Shown here piece by piece: positions 1 through 8,409 of a DNA stretch of 64,000 nt. The DNA comes from Brachybacterium alimentarium (GTDB lineage Bacteria > Actinomycetota > Actinomycetes > Actinomycetales > Dermabacteraceae): the NCBI RefSeq assembly GCF_002332425.1, contig NZ_NRGS01000033.1, positions 1 to 64,000 on the forward strand. The letters are read 5' to 3'. Below the pieces are notes generated by a model. That model saw only the letters and a list, made by a program, of their open reading frames with translations. It did no database searches and was not told the origin of the DNA. The number at the start of each line of letters is the position of its first letter. Positions within the stretch are counted from its first letter, which is position 1. The translations under genes were made by a program, and so were the position numbers.

Positions 1-21
1 CAATCAGCCTGGCAAAGAGGG

Positions 22-57
22 TCCAGGACCGATGTCGTGGCTGACATCGGTCCTGGA
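22..57. terminator. Perfect 15-bp hairpin
   Basis: The arms at 22-36 and 43-57 are perfectly complementary (CCAGGACCGATGTC core) around a 6-nt loop. No T-run follows on either strand, so an intrinsic terminator of the T-poor actinobacterial type is the best guess. It lies about 200 bp past the stop of the dehydrogenase gene that ends the sugar operon. A protein-binding palindrome is the alternative. Confidence 0.5.
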
Positions 58-70
58 GGGACAAAACTCA

Positions 71-205
71 ACGCTGAGCTGAGCCGAGCTGGGCTGAGCT
101 GAGCCGGGCCGAGCCGAAGTGAGCTGGGCTGAGCCGGGCCGAGCCGAAGTGAGCTGGGCTGAGCCGGGCCGAGCCGAAGTGAGCTGAGCTGGCTGAGGTG
201 GGCTG
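71..205. repeat. 30-bp tandem repeat region
   Basis: Three near-perfect 30-bp units (GAGCCGGGCC GAGCCGAAGT followed by GAGCTGGGCT) cover roughly 101-190 and are flanked by degenerate GAGCT/GGCTGA copies. The array fills the non-coding space downstream of the dehydrogenase stop. It is not a CRISPR because there are no unique spacers. Confidence 0.8.
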
Positions 206-256
206 AGCCCAGCGAGCGCGGCGGGGCCTGCGGTGCGCTGCCCCGCCCGCGCAGGG

Positions 257-1372
257 TCAGAGGGTGGTGGCGAAGGGGTCGAAGTCGGCCGGCATGGGCT
301 CGACCTCGGCGAAGGTGGAGCTGATGTCCACGATCGAGCCCTCGGAGATCGCGGTCTCGATGGCCACCATGACGTCCAGGACATGCGCGGCGATCTCGCC
401 CTGGGCGCGATGCGGGACGCCGGCGCGGATCGCGCGGGCCATCTCCAGCACGCCCAGGCCGCGGCCGGTGGTGGCGCCGGTGGCGGGGACCGGCGTGGGC
501 TCTTCGCCGCGGTATGCGGTGAGGGCCGAGTCGCCGTCGAAGACGTTGGGATCCGGGAACGCGAGGGTGGCCTCGGTGCCGTAGACCTCGACGAAGCCGG
601 TGCGCGTGTGCGGGGAGTCGAAGCTCAGCAGCACGGTCGCGTTCTGGCCCGACTCGAAGCGCAGCAGCGCTGCGACCTGGGTGGGCACGGTGACGTCGAA
701 GACCTCGCCGGCCTTGGGGCCCGAGCCGATGGTGCGCTGCTCGCGAGCCTTGGAGCCCACGGCGCTGACCGCGCTGACCGGGCCGAGGGCGAGGACGAGC
801 GTGGTGGTGTAGTACGGCGCGATGTCGTACAGCGGCCCGGCACCCTCCTGGAACAGGAAGGCGGGGTTGGGGTGCCAGCTCTCGGGACCGGGGGACTGGA
901 ACAGGGTCAGGGCGCTGGCCGGCGTGCCGATCGAGCCGTCGCGCAGAGTGCGCAGACCGGTCTGGATGCCTGCACCGAGCACGGTGTCCGGGGCGCCGCC
1001 CACGCGCACGCCGGCTGCGTCGGCCGCGTCGAGCAGGGCCTTCGCGTCGGCCGGAGCGGTGGTGATCGGCTTCTCGGTCCACACGTGCTTGCCCGCGGCG
1101 ACGATGGCCTGGGAGACCTCGGCATGCGCAGTGGGGATCGTCAGGTTGATGACGATCTCGACGTCCGGGTGGTCCAGCACGTCCTGGGTGGTCCCGGAGT
1201 CGGGGATACCGAACTCCTCGGCGCGCTTCGCGGCGGCCTCGGGGTAGAGGTCGCCGATGATGTGCACCGTCACGTCCGGGAAGGAGGTGAGGTTCTCGAG
1301 GTACTGGCCGGAGATGGTGCCGGCACCGATGATGCCGACGCCGACGGGGCCGGTCGCGTTCTGAGCGGTCAT
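257..1372 (-). CDS. Gfo/Idh/MocA family sugar dehydrogenase
   Basis: A 371-residue cytoplasmic NAD(P)-dependent oxidoreductase. The N-terminal Rossmann fold shows GIIGAGTISG at about residues 13-22 and the family EKP motif (WTEKPI, about residue 100) that positions the nicotinamide. The C-terminal half is the alpha/beta substrate domain. Family members oxidise or reduce inositols, sugars and sugar acids; the exact substrate cannot be read from sequence. It is the last gene of the minus-strand LacI-ABC-isomerase cluster, separated from the isomerase by a heptamer repeat, so it probably acts on the imported sugar or its isomerised product. Confidence 0.9.
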   Translation of the reverse strand: MTAQNATGPVGVGIIGAGTISGQYLENLTSFPDVTVHIIGDLYPEAAAKRAEEFGIPDSGTTQDVLDHPDVEIVINLTIPTAHAEVSQAIVAAGKHVWTEKPITTAPADAKALLDAADAAGVRVGGAPDTVLGAGIQTGLRTLRDGSIGTPASALTLFQSPGPESWHPNPAFLFQEGAGPLYDIAPYYTTTLVLALGPVSAVSAVGSKAREQRTIGSGPKAGEVFDVTVPTQVAALLRFESGQNATVLLSFDSPHTRTGFVEVYGTEATLAFPDPNVFDGDSALTAYRGEEPTPVPATGATTGRGLGVLEMARAIRAGVPHRAQGEIAAHVLDVMVAIETAISEGSIVDISSTFAEVEPMPADFDPFATTL

Positions 1373-1389
1373 GAAGAAGATCCTTTGTC

Positions 1390-1511
1390 GTGCGGAGTGC
1401 GGAGTGCGGAGTGCGGAGTGCGGAGTACGGGGTACGGGGTGCGGGTACGGGTGCGGGGTACGAGTACTGGGTGCGGAATGCGGGTTCTGGGTTCTGGGTG
1501 CTGGGAGCTGC
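1390..1511. repeat. Heptamer tandem array (GTGCGGA type)
   Basis: Five exact GTGCGGA units (1390-1424) are followed by about twelve drifting copies (GTACGGG, GTGCGGG, GTTCTGG, GTGCTGG), mostly in 7-bp register. The array occupies the gap between the isomerase stop and the dehydrogenase start and leaves no room for a gene there. Confidence 0.85.
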
Positions 1512-1615
1512 GGAGTGCGTGGCGCGCGAGCCCGGGAGCGGACGCGCGTGCGGGAGCGGATGTCGAGCGAGCGTGGATGTCGTGCGGGTGGGACCGAGGA
1601 GATGGCCGCCGGGAG

Positions 1616-2362
1616 TCAGGCCGCCGTGTCGACCGTCCTGTTCAGATAGGCGAGCGAGGCAGCGATGCCCTCGAACATGTCTCCTGCGTACGCGTCGAAC
1701 TCGATCACGCCGAAGGCCGCCTTCGCAGAGGCATCCAGAGTCTGGGCGAGCGGCATCTTCCCCTCGCCCAGCGGCAGCTGCGCTGCAGGGTCCGCCGAGA
1801 GGTCGCCGTCCTTGAGGTGGACCAGCTGCACGCGGTCGCCGAGGGCGTCCAGCAGGGAGGGGACATCGGCGCCGCCCACGGCAGCCCAGTAGGTGTCGAC
1901 CTCGAGGATGACCTGCGGGTCCAGCTCGTCGGCGAACAGCTCCAGAGCGCTGCGGCCCTCCAGACGGGACTCCAGCTCGAACTGGTGGTTGTGATAGCCG
2001 ACGCGGAGGCCCGCCTCGGCGGCCGACGCGGCGCGCGCGTTCAGCGTCGCGGCCAGCTCGCGCACCGCCGCCGCATCGGTCCAGTCCTCGGGCTTCCAGT
2101 GCGGGTCCACGAGGTACTGCACGCCGACGGCCTGGGCGGCCTCGAGGATCTCGTCGAAGTCGACGTCGCCGAGGAAGGACTGGTGGGCGCTGGGGAAATC
2201 GATCGCGAACTGCTCGCGGGCACGCACCAGCTCCTCGCGGAACTCGACGAGGTGGTACGGCTCGGCGTGGGTGAGCCCGAGGTCGACCAGGCGCGACACG
2301 GTGCCCTGGAAGTCGGAGGCGAGCGTCTCGCGGACGCTGTACATCTGGACGGAGAACTGCAT
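1616..2362 (-). CDS. Sugar phosphate isomerase/epimerase family protein
   Basis: A 248-residue TIM-barrel protein of the xylose-isomerase-like family (AP endonuclease 2 fold). Typical features are the N-terminal SVQMYSVRE segment and metal-ligand regions ending in strands, such as GYHNHQFELE, LEVDTYWA and VHLKDGD. Such enzymes isomerise or epimerise keto-sugars or inosose using a divalent metal. It lies 32 bp after the permease gene stop in transcription order, so it is probably in the same operon. Pairing with the neighbouring Gfo/Idh/MocA dehydrogenase is common in inositol or rare-sugar pathways. The substrate is unknown. Confidence 0.85.
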   Translation of the reverse strand: MQFSVQMYSVRETLASDFQGTVSRLVDLGLTHAEPYHLVEFREELVRAREQFAIDFPSAHQSFLGDVDFDEILEAAQAVGVQYLVDPHWKPEDWTDAAAVRELAATLNARAASAAEAGLRVGYHNHQFELESRLEGRSALELFADELDPQVILEVDTYWAAVGGADVPSLLDALGDRVQLVHLKDGDLSADPAAQLPLGEGKMPLAQTLDASAKAAFGVIEFDAYAGDMFEGIAASLAYLNRTVDTAA

Positions 2363-2394
2363 GGGTGTCCTTCAGCGGGAGTGGTGGATCGAGG

Positions 2395-3234
2395 TCACTT
2401 CACGGCGCCGGCGGTGAGGCCCGCGACGAAGTTCTTCTGCATCATGAGGAAGCCGACGACCACCGGGATCGACACCGCCAGCGAGGCGGCGAGGACCTGG
2501 TTCCAGTAGACGTTGGTCTGCGTGGCGTACTGCCGCAGCCCGACGGCGAGGGTGCGGGTCTCCTCCGTGGTGAGCACGGAGGCGAACAGCACTTCGCCCC
2601 AGGCCGTCATGAACGCGTAGATCGCGACGGCGACGATGCCGGGCCGGGCCGCAGGCAGGATGATGCGCAGCAGGATGGTGAGGTTGCTGGCGCCGTCGAC
2701 CTTGCCGGCCTGGTCGAGCTCCCGGGGGATCCCGTCGAAGTAGCCCACCAGCATCCAGATCGCGAAGGGCAGCGAGAACGTCAGGTAGGTGATGATCAGG
2801 CCGATGCGCGTGCCCACCAGCGGCACCCCGAAGGTGGCGTCGATGTTCACGAAGATCAGGTACAGCGGCAGCAGGAACAGCACACCGGGGAACATCTGGG
2901 TGGACAGCACGGTGGTCATGAACGGACCACGGCCGCGGAAGCGCCAGCGCGAGACCGCATAGGCGGCGAGCGTCGCCACGCCCACGCTGAACAGCGTCGC
3001 GACGGTGGTGACGATCAGCGAGTTCATGAAGTACTTCGCCAGCGGCACCGTCGACCACATCTCGATGAACGGGGTGATGGTGAGTCTGCTGGGAATCCAG
3101 GAGAACCCGGCCTGCACGTCGCCCAGGGGCTTGAGCGAGGTGGTGACCATGACGTACAGCGGCACCGCGACGAACACGGTGAGGCCGGCCAGCACGATGA
3201 TGCGGAAGATCTTCTCCCCGACGGTCTCACGCAT
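2395..3234 (-). CDS. Carbohydrate ABC transporter permease (MalG type)
   Basis: A 279-residue inner-membrane permease with about six transmembrane segments. The cytoplasmic EAA loop reads RELDQAGKVDGASNL...ILPAARPG and contacts the ATPase. It overlaps the upstream permease gene by 8 bp, which implies coupled translation. Together with the partner permease and the lipoprotein it forms a CUT1-type sugar importer. No ATPase gene is present in the cluster, so a shared MsmK/MsiK-like ATPase encoded elsewhere is inferred. Confidence 0.95.
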   Translation of the reverse strand: MRETVGEKIFRIIVLAGLTVFVAVPLYVMVTTSLKPLGDVQAGFSWIPSRLTITPFIEMWSTVPLAKYFMNSLIVTTVATLFSVGVATLAAYAVSRWRFRGRGPFMTTVLSTQMFPGVLFLLPLYLIFVNIDATFGVPLVGTRIGLIITYLTFSLPFAIWMLVGYFDGIPRELDQAGKVDGASNLTILLRIILPAARPGIVAVAIYAFMTAWGEVLFASVLTTEETRTLAVGLRQYATQTNVYWNQVLAASLAVSIPVVVGFLMMQKNFVAGLTAGAVK

Positions 3235-4204
3235 TGTTCTTCTCCTTCTTCCACTGGGTGAAGTAGAGGTACACCAGCGACACGACCAGCAGGAACAGCA
3301 GCAGGAGCACGCTCATCGCGCTGCCCACTCCGAAGTCCCAGGACAGGAACGAGGCGTTGTAGATGTGGAAGCTGATCAGGTCGCCGGCCGGAGGCTGGGC
3401 GGTCCCGAACAGCACGTACGGGGTGTTGAAGTCGTTGAAGACCCACAGGAACATCACCAGCAGCAGGGTCTGGTTGACCGGGGCCAGCATCGGCAGGGTC
3501 ACCGAGCGCCACTGGCGCATCGGACTGGCGCCGTCCACCGCGGAGGCCTCGTAGAGCTCACCGGGGATCGACTGCAGGCCGGCCATGAACATGAGGAACG
3601 CGAACGGCCACATGCGCCAGATCGCGACGACGACCACCGAGATGAAGGCGTTGTCGCCGATCAGCCAGAACGGGGCGCCGTCGAGCAGGCCCAGCTGGTC
3701 CACGAGCACGTGGTTCACGGCGCCGGTGTCCCGCTGGAGCATGAAGTTCCAGGTGATCACCGCGGCGTACAGGGGCAGCGCGTAGGGGATCAGGAACAGG
3801 GTGCGGAAGATGCCACGGCCGGCGAAGGGACGCTGCAGCGCGACGGCTGCGGCCATGCCGAGCCCCCAGCTGAGGCCCACCACCAGCGCGGTGAACGCGA
3901 GCGTCACGACGAAGGAGTTCAGCAGCTCCTGGCCGACGGGAGTGTTCAGGTCGACCGCGATCCGGTAGTTCTCCAGGCCCGAGAAGGGTGCTTCCGTCCA
4001 GCGCCGGATGAAGAACTTGGTGAGCTCGATGAAGCTCATCCAGAACCCGGTGGCCATCGGGATGATGTGGATCAGCAGCTCGAGCAGCACCGCCGGCGCG
4101 ATGATCAAGTACGGGAACAGGTGATGGCGCGGGCGCCGCGGCGTCGGCCGATCGGGACGCTTCGGGGGCGTCGCGGTGCCCTCCGGGGCGGTCAGGCTGG
4201 TCAT
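3227..4204 (-). CDS. Carbohydrate ABC transporter permease (MalF type)
   Basis: A 325-residue permease with a charged Pro/Arg-rich N-terminus, then about six transmembrane helices and the EAA motif GELYEASAVDGASPMRQW...TLPML. It is the first permease after the binding-protein gene and overlaps the next permease by 8 bp. A strong hairpin lies in the 73-bp gap to the binding-protein gene, as often seen where the lipoprotein must be made in excess of the permeases. Confidence 0.95.
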   Translation of the reverse strand: MTSLTAPEGTATPPKRPDRPTPRRPRHHLFPYLIIAPAVLLELLIHIIPMATGFWMSFIELTKFFIRRWTEAPFSGLENYRIAVDLNTPVGQELLNSFVVTLAFTALVVGLSWGLGMAAAVALQRPFAGRGIFRTLFLIPYALPLYAAVITWNFMLQRDTGAVNHVLVDQLGLLDGAPFWLIGDNAFISVVVVAIWRMWPFAFLMFMAGLQSIPGELYEASAVDGASPMRQWRSVTLPMLAPVNQTLLLVMFLWVFNDFNTPYVLFGTAQPPAGDLISFHIYNASFLSWDFGVGSAMSVLLLLFLLVVSLVYLYFTQWKKEKNNA

Positions 4205-4238
4205 GTGGCTCTTCTCGTCGAAATGGCGGGCGCACGAG

Positions 4239-4267
4239 GGCCGACGGGGGCTGAGCCCCCGTCGGCC
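4239..4267 (-). terminator. Intra-operon hairpin between binding protein and permease genes
   Basis: A perfect 13-bp stem (GGCCGACGGGGGC, 4239-4251, paired with 4255-4267) encloses a 3-nt loop. It lies just after the binding-protein stop (4278) and before the permease start (4204). The position suits partial termination or 3' mRNA protection that raises lipoprotein over permease output. There is no U-tract. Confidence 0.6.
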
Positions 4268-4277
4268 GGACGCACCC

Positions 4278-5588
4278 TCAGGCGCGGATCGAGTCCTGCG
4301 CGGTCTGCATGGCGGTCATGACGTCGTCGCGGGTGACCTTGCCGCCGGTGGCGATGGTCGCGAACATGTTGTTCATGGCCTGGCCGACGGAGGTCTCGAA
4401 CTGGTCCTCCCACGGCACCAGCGGCAGCGGCTCGGCGCGCTCGCCGTAGACCTCCATGAACATCTCCGCCTGCTCGGTGTCATCGGTGAAGGTGGGCTTC
4501 CCGTCCACCAGCACGGGCAGCGAGGCGAAGGGCTTGCCCAGCTCCGACTGCGTCTCGTCGGAGGTCATGTAGTTCAGGAACTTCAGGGAGCCGTCGACGT
4601 TCTCGGTGTCCTTCATGATCGCGAGGTTGATGCCCGCGAGGTGCGAGGCGCAGTCGCTGACGGCATCGGCCGGGGCGGGGAAGGGGATCGCCGCGAACTG
4701 CTCCGGGTCCATGCCGTTGTCCTCGATCGTGGCGTTGGCGTTGTTCTGGTTGATGATCATCGCCGCCTCGCCGTTCGCGAAGGCCGTGACCGACTTGGTG
4801 CCGTTGTCGAACTGCGCGTTGGAGGGGTTGACGACCTTGTGCTCCTGCATGAGGTCGAGATAGCGCATGATGCCGTCGACCACGCCGTCCTCGGTGAAGG
4901 AGGGCTTGCCGTCCTCGGTGTTCAGCGCAGCACCGTTCTGCGTGGCGTTGATGAACGCGAAATGGTTGTTCTCCGTGTAGGAGCCGGCTGCCAGGGACAT
5001 GCCGTACACGCCCTCGTCCTCGTCGGTCAGCGCCTTGGCGGCCTCGACCATCTCCTCCCACGTGGTGGGCGGCTCGATGCCGGCGTCCTCGAACATCTGC
5101 ACGTTGTAGTACATGCCGTAGGCGAGCCCATACAGAGGGATCGAGGTGGGATCGGTGCCCTCCGCGCCGCCGGTGGCCAGCGCCGCGGGGACGTAGCGGT
5201 CGCGACCGCCGAGGGCTTCGAACTGCTCGTCGCCCAGCTCCAGGAGGCCACCGGTCGCCTGGAGGCTGACGCCCCAGGTGTTGCCGATGTTGACCACGTC
5301 GGGCCCCTGGCCGGAGGTGATGGCGGTCTGGATGCGGGTCTGCAGATCGGCCCAGCCGATGACCTCGAGATCCACCTCGATACCGGTGTCCTCGGTGAAC
5401 TTCTCCAGGACCGGGGTCAGCACCTCCTTGTCGTTCTCGAGGCTGGTGCCCTGGTTGGAGGCCCAGTAGGTGAGCTTGTCCGGGCTCTTGTTCGAGCCGC
5501 CGGAACCCGAATCGGAGCCGCAGGCGGCGAGGCCGGTCAGGCCCACAGCGGCGAGGGGGGCAGCGGTCAGAAGAGTGCGACGTCGCAT
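4278..5588 (-). CDS. Sugar-binding lipoprotein of ABC importer
   Basis: A 436-residue extracellular solute-binding protein (family 1). It begins with MRRRTLLTAAPLAAVGLTG, a Sec/Tat-like signal, and a lipobox ending LAAC with the lipidated cysteine at residue 23, followed by a Gly/Ser-rich linker. The mature part carries the usual family core (KLTYWASNQG near the start, GQGPDVVNIGNTWG in the middle). It heads the sugar operon, and operators for the adjacent LacI repressor lie about 100 bp upstream. The ligand is unknown. Confidence 0.95.
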   Translation of the reverse strand: MRRRTLLTAAPLAAVGLTGLAACGSDSGSGGSNKSPDKLTYWASNQGTSLENDKEVLTPVLEKFTEDTGIEVDLEVIGWADLQTRIQTAITSGQGPDVVNIGNTWGVSLQATGGLLELGDEQFEALGGRDRYVPAALATGGAEGTDPTSIPLYGLAYGMYYNVQMFEDAGIEPPTTWEEMVEAAKALTDEDEGVYGMSLAAGSYTENNHFAFINATQNGAALNTEDGKPSFTEDGVVDGIMRYLDLMQEHKVVNPSNAQFDNGTKSVTAFANGEAAMIINQNNANATIEDNGMDPEQFAAIPFPAPADAVSDCASHLAGINLAIMKDTENVDGSLKFLNYMTSDETQSELGKPFASLPVLVDGKPTFTDDTEQAEMFMEVYGERAEPLPLVPWEDQFETSVGQAMNNMFATIATGGKVTRDDVMTAMQTAQDSIRA

Positions 5589-5680
5589 CGGAAGACTCCT
5601 TGGCGCGCCATCATCGGTGCGCCGTCGAGGGAACGGGAGATGCGCGGGCTCCGCAGGGGAGCGACGCGCGGCAGAGCTGC

Positions 5681-5705
5681 TTAATCGATTCGAACTTAAT
5701 CGATT
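5681..5705. promoter_or_regulatory. Tandem LacI-type operators
   Basis: Two identical decamers TTAATCGATT sit at 5681-5690 and 5696-5705, each centred on the palindrome AATCGATT and 15 bp apart. They lie between the LacI gene and the binding-protein gene it presumably controls. LacI-family half-sites typically meet at a central CG, as here. Cooperative binding of two dimers upstream of the sugar operon is inferred. Confidence 0.65.
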
Positions 5706-5769
5706 CGGTGAGTATGGCTCGATGGAGAGCCGGGTGTCAACGGGATTGAGTCACGGAGCGGTCACGTTC

Positions 5770-6798
5770 TCAGAGGCCGCCGGTGGACTCCCGGATGATC
5801 AGCGAGGCCGGCTCCACCTGAAGCTCGGTGCGCGGGGTGCCGGCGTCCTCGATCTGGCGCACCAGGAGGTCCCCGGCGAGCCGTCCCATCTCGAACGGCC
5901 GGCGCGCCAGCGCGGTGACCGAGGGGACGGTGAGCTCGGCGATCAGCGAGTCGTCCCAGCTGACCAGCCCGAGCTGCTCCGGCACCGCGACGCCCCGACG
6001 CTGGGCCCCGCGCAGCGCGCCGATCGCGATCAGATCGCTCGAGGCGACCACGGCCGGCCGACTGCTGAGCAGCAGGTCAGAGGCCTCGAAGGCGGCGAGC
6101 CCGGAGTCGATCGTGTACGGGCCCGACGCTGTGGAATGGGGGATCCGGTACTCCTGGCACAGGCTGCGCAGCAGTTCGAGACGGCGGCGCTCGTGGGCGT
6201 ACTGCGCGGGTCCGGTGAGCTGGATGCAGCCGTCGTAACCGCGTTCGATGATGTGCTCGACCACGGTCCTGGCGTCGTCGGCCTCGGCGGTCATGACCTT
6301 CGCGAACGACTCCGGGCCGCTGTAGTGGCCGAGCACGGCGAAGTCCATGGTCAGCGCCTCGAGCACGGCGGGCCGGTGGTCGTCCTCGGCGAGGTCCAGG
6401 AGCACGACGCCGTCCACCCGACGCTGATGGGACCAGGTGCGGAAGACGTCGCTCTCCGCGTCGGCCCCGCCGCGCACGAAGCGGATCATCAGCTCGTAGC
6501 CGTGCACCGAGGTGGAGGACTCGATCCCGGCCGTCACGGCGGAGTAGAACGGCTCGCGGGAGACCTCCTCCGGGTCCCTGACCAGGACCAGCCCGATGTT
6601 CCCGCTGCGGCCGCGACGCAGTGCCTGCGCGCCGGAGTGCGGGGTCCAGCCCACCTCCTGAGCATGCCCGACCACTCGCTCGCGCATCGCCGCGCTCACG
6701 CCGGGCTTGTCGTTCAGGGCATAGCTCACCGTCGCGGGCGAGATGCCGAGATCGCGAGCGATCGTGGCCACGGTCGGTCGGGAGGGTTTCCGCGTCAT
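5770..6798 (-). CDS. LacI family transcriptional regulator
   Basis: A 342-residue repressor. The N-terminal helix-turn-helix reads TVATIARDLGISPATVSYALNDKPGVS (residues ~8-34), followed by a periplasmic-binding-protein-like effector domain. The ATG at 6798 is chosen because a GGAAG Shine-Dalgarno lies 6 nt upstream and the HTH then falls at the usual place; the open frame extends 31 codons further without similarity. It lies directly upstream of the sugar ABC operon on the same strand, with paired palindromes in between, so it is probably the local sugar-responsive repressor. Confidence 0.93.
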   Translation of the reverse strand: MTRKPSRPTVATIARDLGISPATVSYALNDKPGVSAAMRERVVGHAQEVGWTPHSGAQALRRGRSGNIGLVLVRDPEEVSREPFYSAVTAGIESSTSVHGYELMIRFVRGGADAESDVFRTWSHQRRVDGVVLLDLAEDDHRPAVLEALTMDFAVLGHYSGPESFAKVMTAEADDARTVVEHIIERGYDGCIQLTGPAQYAHERRRLELLRSLCQEYRIPHSTASGPYTIDSGLAAFEASDLLLSSRPAVVASSDLIAIGALRGAQRRGVAVPEQLGLVSWDDSLIAELTVPSVTALARRPFEMGRLAGDLLVRQIEDAGTPRTELQVEPASLIIRESTGGL

Positions 6799-6966
6799 GA
6801 GCTGCTTCCGGGTCTGGGTGGCGATGACGCCGGGGAAGGGGGCTCCACCGCCGCATCGCCGCGGGCGGGCGAGGCGGGTGGATGCGCACATGATAGGTCC
6901 CGGATCTGCGCAGCTTCGGGCACGGGTTCGTGCGCAGGTCCGCTCACGGGCTCTGCGAGCGCCGTG

Positions 6967-8409
6967 CTACGCGCGACGCCGAGGGAGTGCTGCGGGACGT
7001 CCCCGTACGGCCCAGCCCATGGCATACGCCCAGGCCAAGCGGTGTCGCAGCGGTGATCTCAAGACGGCACGGATCACGGCGTCCCGTCCGCGGGCGAGCG
7101 GTCCGGACCGGGGCCGGCCGAGCACCATGTTCAGCTCGGCGAGTCGGCTGGCGAGGCGTGCCGCACGAAGACGACGACGCGCGGCCTCCCGCAGCAGCGG
7201 CATGTCCTCCAGTCGATGGCGCAGGTCCCGGGTGATGACCTGCTCGAGCAGCGGCGCCAGGGCCAGTGCGTCGAGCCACCCCAGGGTGATGCCCTGACCG
7301 CCGATGGGGCTGATCTCGTGGGCGGCATCCCCGATCAGCACCAGGCGGCCGCTCAGCATCGTCCGGACGGTCCGTCGGCGGACGGTGAAGGCGCTGACCA
7401 TGGAACAGGTCAGGGGGTCGATCCGCTGCCCGGTCCGGGCTCTGACCAGGGCGGCGAGGTCCTCCGCGGAGGAGGCCGAGGGAGCGGTCCCGGTGTGCGC
7501 GACCCATCGCCGTCGCCCGTCGGGAAGGGGGAAGGACTCCACGACGCCGTCGGGGCCGAGGTGGATCGTGGCGGTGCTCGAGGTCCCGACGGGCGGTCCG
7601 GTGCCCGGCGGGTCCGCGGTGCGGGCACTGCCTTCGCTGCGTCCGTGGTCTTGGCTGCGTCCGTGGCCTTCGGAGCGTCCGGGAGGTGCGGGGTCGGCGA
7701 CGTCGCCCATGAGGTAGGTGTCCGGGTAGGTGCGCAGCGCGGTCTCCACACCCGCCAGGGCACGGACCGTGCTGTGGCTGCCGTCCGCCCCGACCAGCAC
7801 CGATGCGTGCCATCTCGTGACGCGGGCACGGGCCGCGGTCGCGTCCGTGCCGTCGCTCCGGCTCGAACGGGTCCACACTCGCATGCCGGTGGGCGCGTCC
7901 TCGAGGCCGACCACGTCCTCGCCGTGGCGCAGGGCATCGGGCGCCAGCTCCGCGAGCCGCGAGGCCAGCAGCTCCTCGGTGAGACTCTGCGGGAGCGAGA
8001 GCACGAAGGGGCGCGCAGGCCAGGAGCGCTCGAAGCTCAGCCAGCCCAGACTGTGCTCGTGCTCGTGCTCGTGCTCCCGACCCCGGTACTGGCCTCGGTC
8101 CTGGTCGTGCTCGCGGTGGTGGCTGGTGCTGCTGCCGTGGCGACGTGCGGTGCCGTGCGCGATCCGCGCGCCTCGGGCCAGAGCGATCTCCTCGAGGCCC
8201 ACGGCCTGCAGTGCGTCGAGCGCCGGGGGATGCAGGCCGATGGCGCGGGAATGGGCCCCGGGCCGTTGCCGGCGCTCCAGCACCACGGCCTCCACGCCCC
8301 GCTGCCGCAGCAGGATCGCCAGCAGGAGTCCGGTGGGGCCGCCGCCGACGATCAGGACCTCGCACGACCGGCCGAGGCTGTCAGCAGCATCGGTCAGCAT
8401 GCGGCTCAC
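6967..8409 (-). CDS. FAD-dependent aromatic monooxygenase (polyketide tailoring)
   Basis: A 480-residue flavoprotein hydroxylase of the PHBH/UbiH type. Near the N-terminus it has the dinucleotide-binding motif LIVGGGPTGLLLAILL. The DG motif is VGADGSHSTVR and the second FAD motif is LIGDAAHEISPIGGQG. The GTG start at 8409 is chosen because it overlaps the methyltransferase stop as GTGA; a longer frame upstream is only a shadow. Two low-complexity insertions stand out: a His/Glu-rich stretch with repeated EH (about residues 80-105) and a GRSxGHGRS-like stretch. It likely hydroxylates the product of the adjacent type III PKS, by analogy with SrsC of Streptomyces. Confidence 0.85.
   Translation of the reverse strand: MSRMLTDAADSLGRSCEVLIVGGGPTGLLLAILLRQRGVEAVVLERRQRPGAHSRAIGLHPPALDALQAVGLEEIALARGARIAHGTARRHGSSTSHHREHDQDRGQYRGREHEHEHEHSLGWLSFERSWPARPFVLSLPQSLTEELLASRLAELAPDALRHGEDVVGLEDAPTGMRVWTRSSRSDGTDATAARARVTRWHASVLVGADGSHSTVRALAGVETALRTYPDTYLMGDVADPAPPGRSEGHGRSQDHGRSEGSARTADPPGTGPPVGTSSTATIHLGPDGVVESFPLPDGRRRWVAHTGTAPSASSAEDLAALVRARTGQRIDPLTCSMVSAFTVRRRTVRTMLSGRLVLIGDAAHEISPIGGQGITLGWLDALALAPLLEQVITRDLRHRLEDMPLLREAARRRLRAARLASRLAELNMVLGRPRSGPLARGRDAVIRAVLRSPLRHRLAWAYAMGWAVRGRPAALPRRRA

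Noticed and set aside
71-205. CRISPR-like array of 30-bp repeats
   Set aside because: The repeats are contiguous with no unique spacers and no cas genes are present.
233-2509. Long plus-strand open frame (758 codons)
   Set aside because: It is antisense to the dehydrogenase and isomerase genes, has the His/Gly/Arg/Glu-rich composition of a GC-rich antisense shadow and matches no family.
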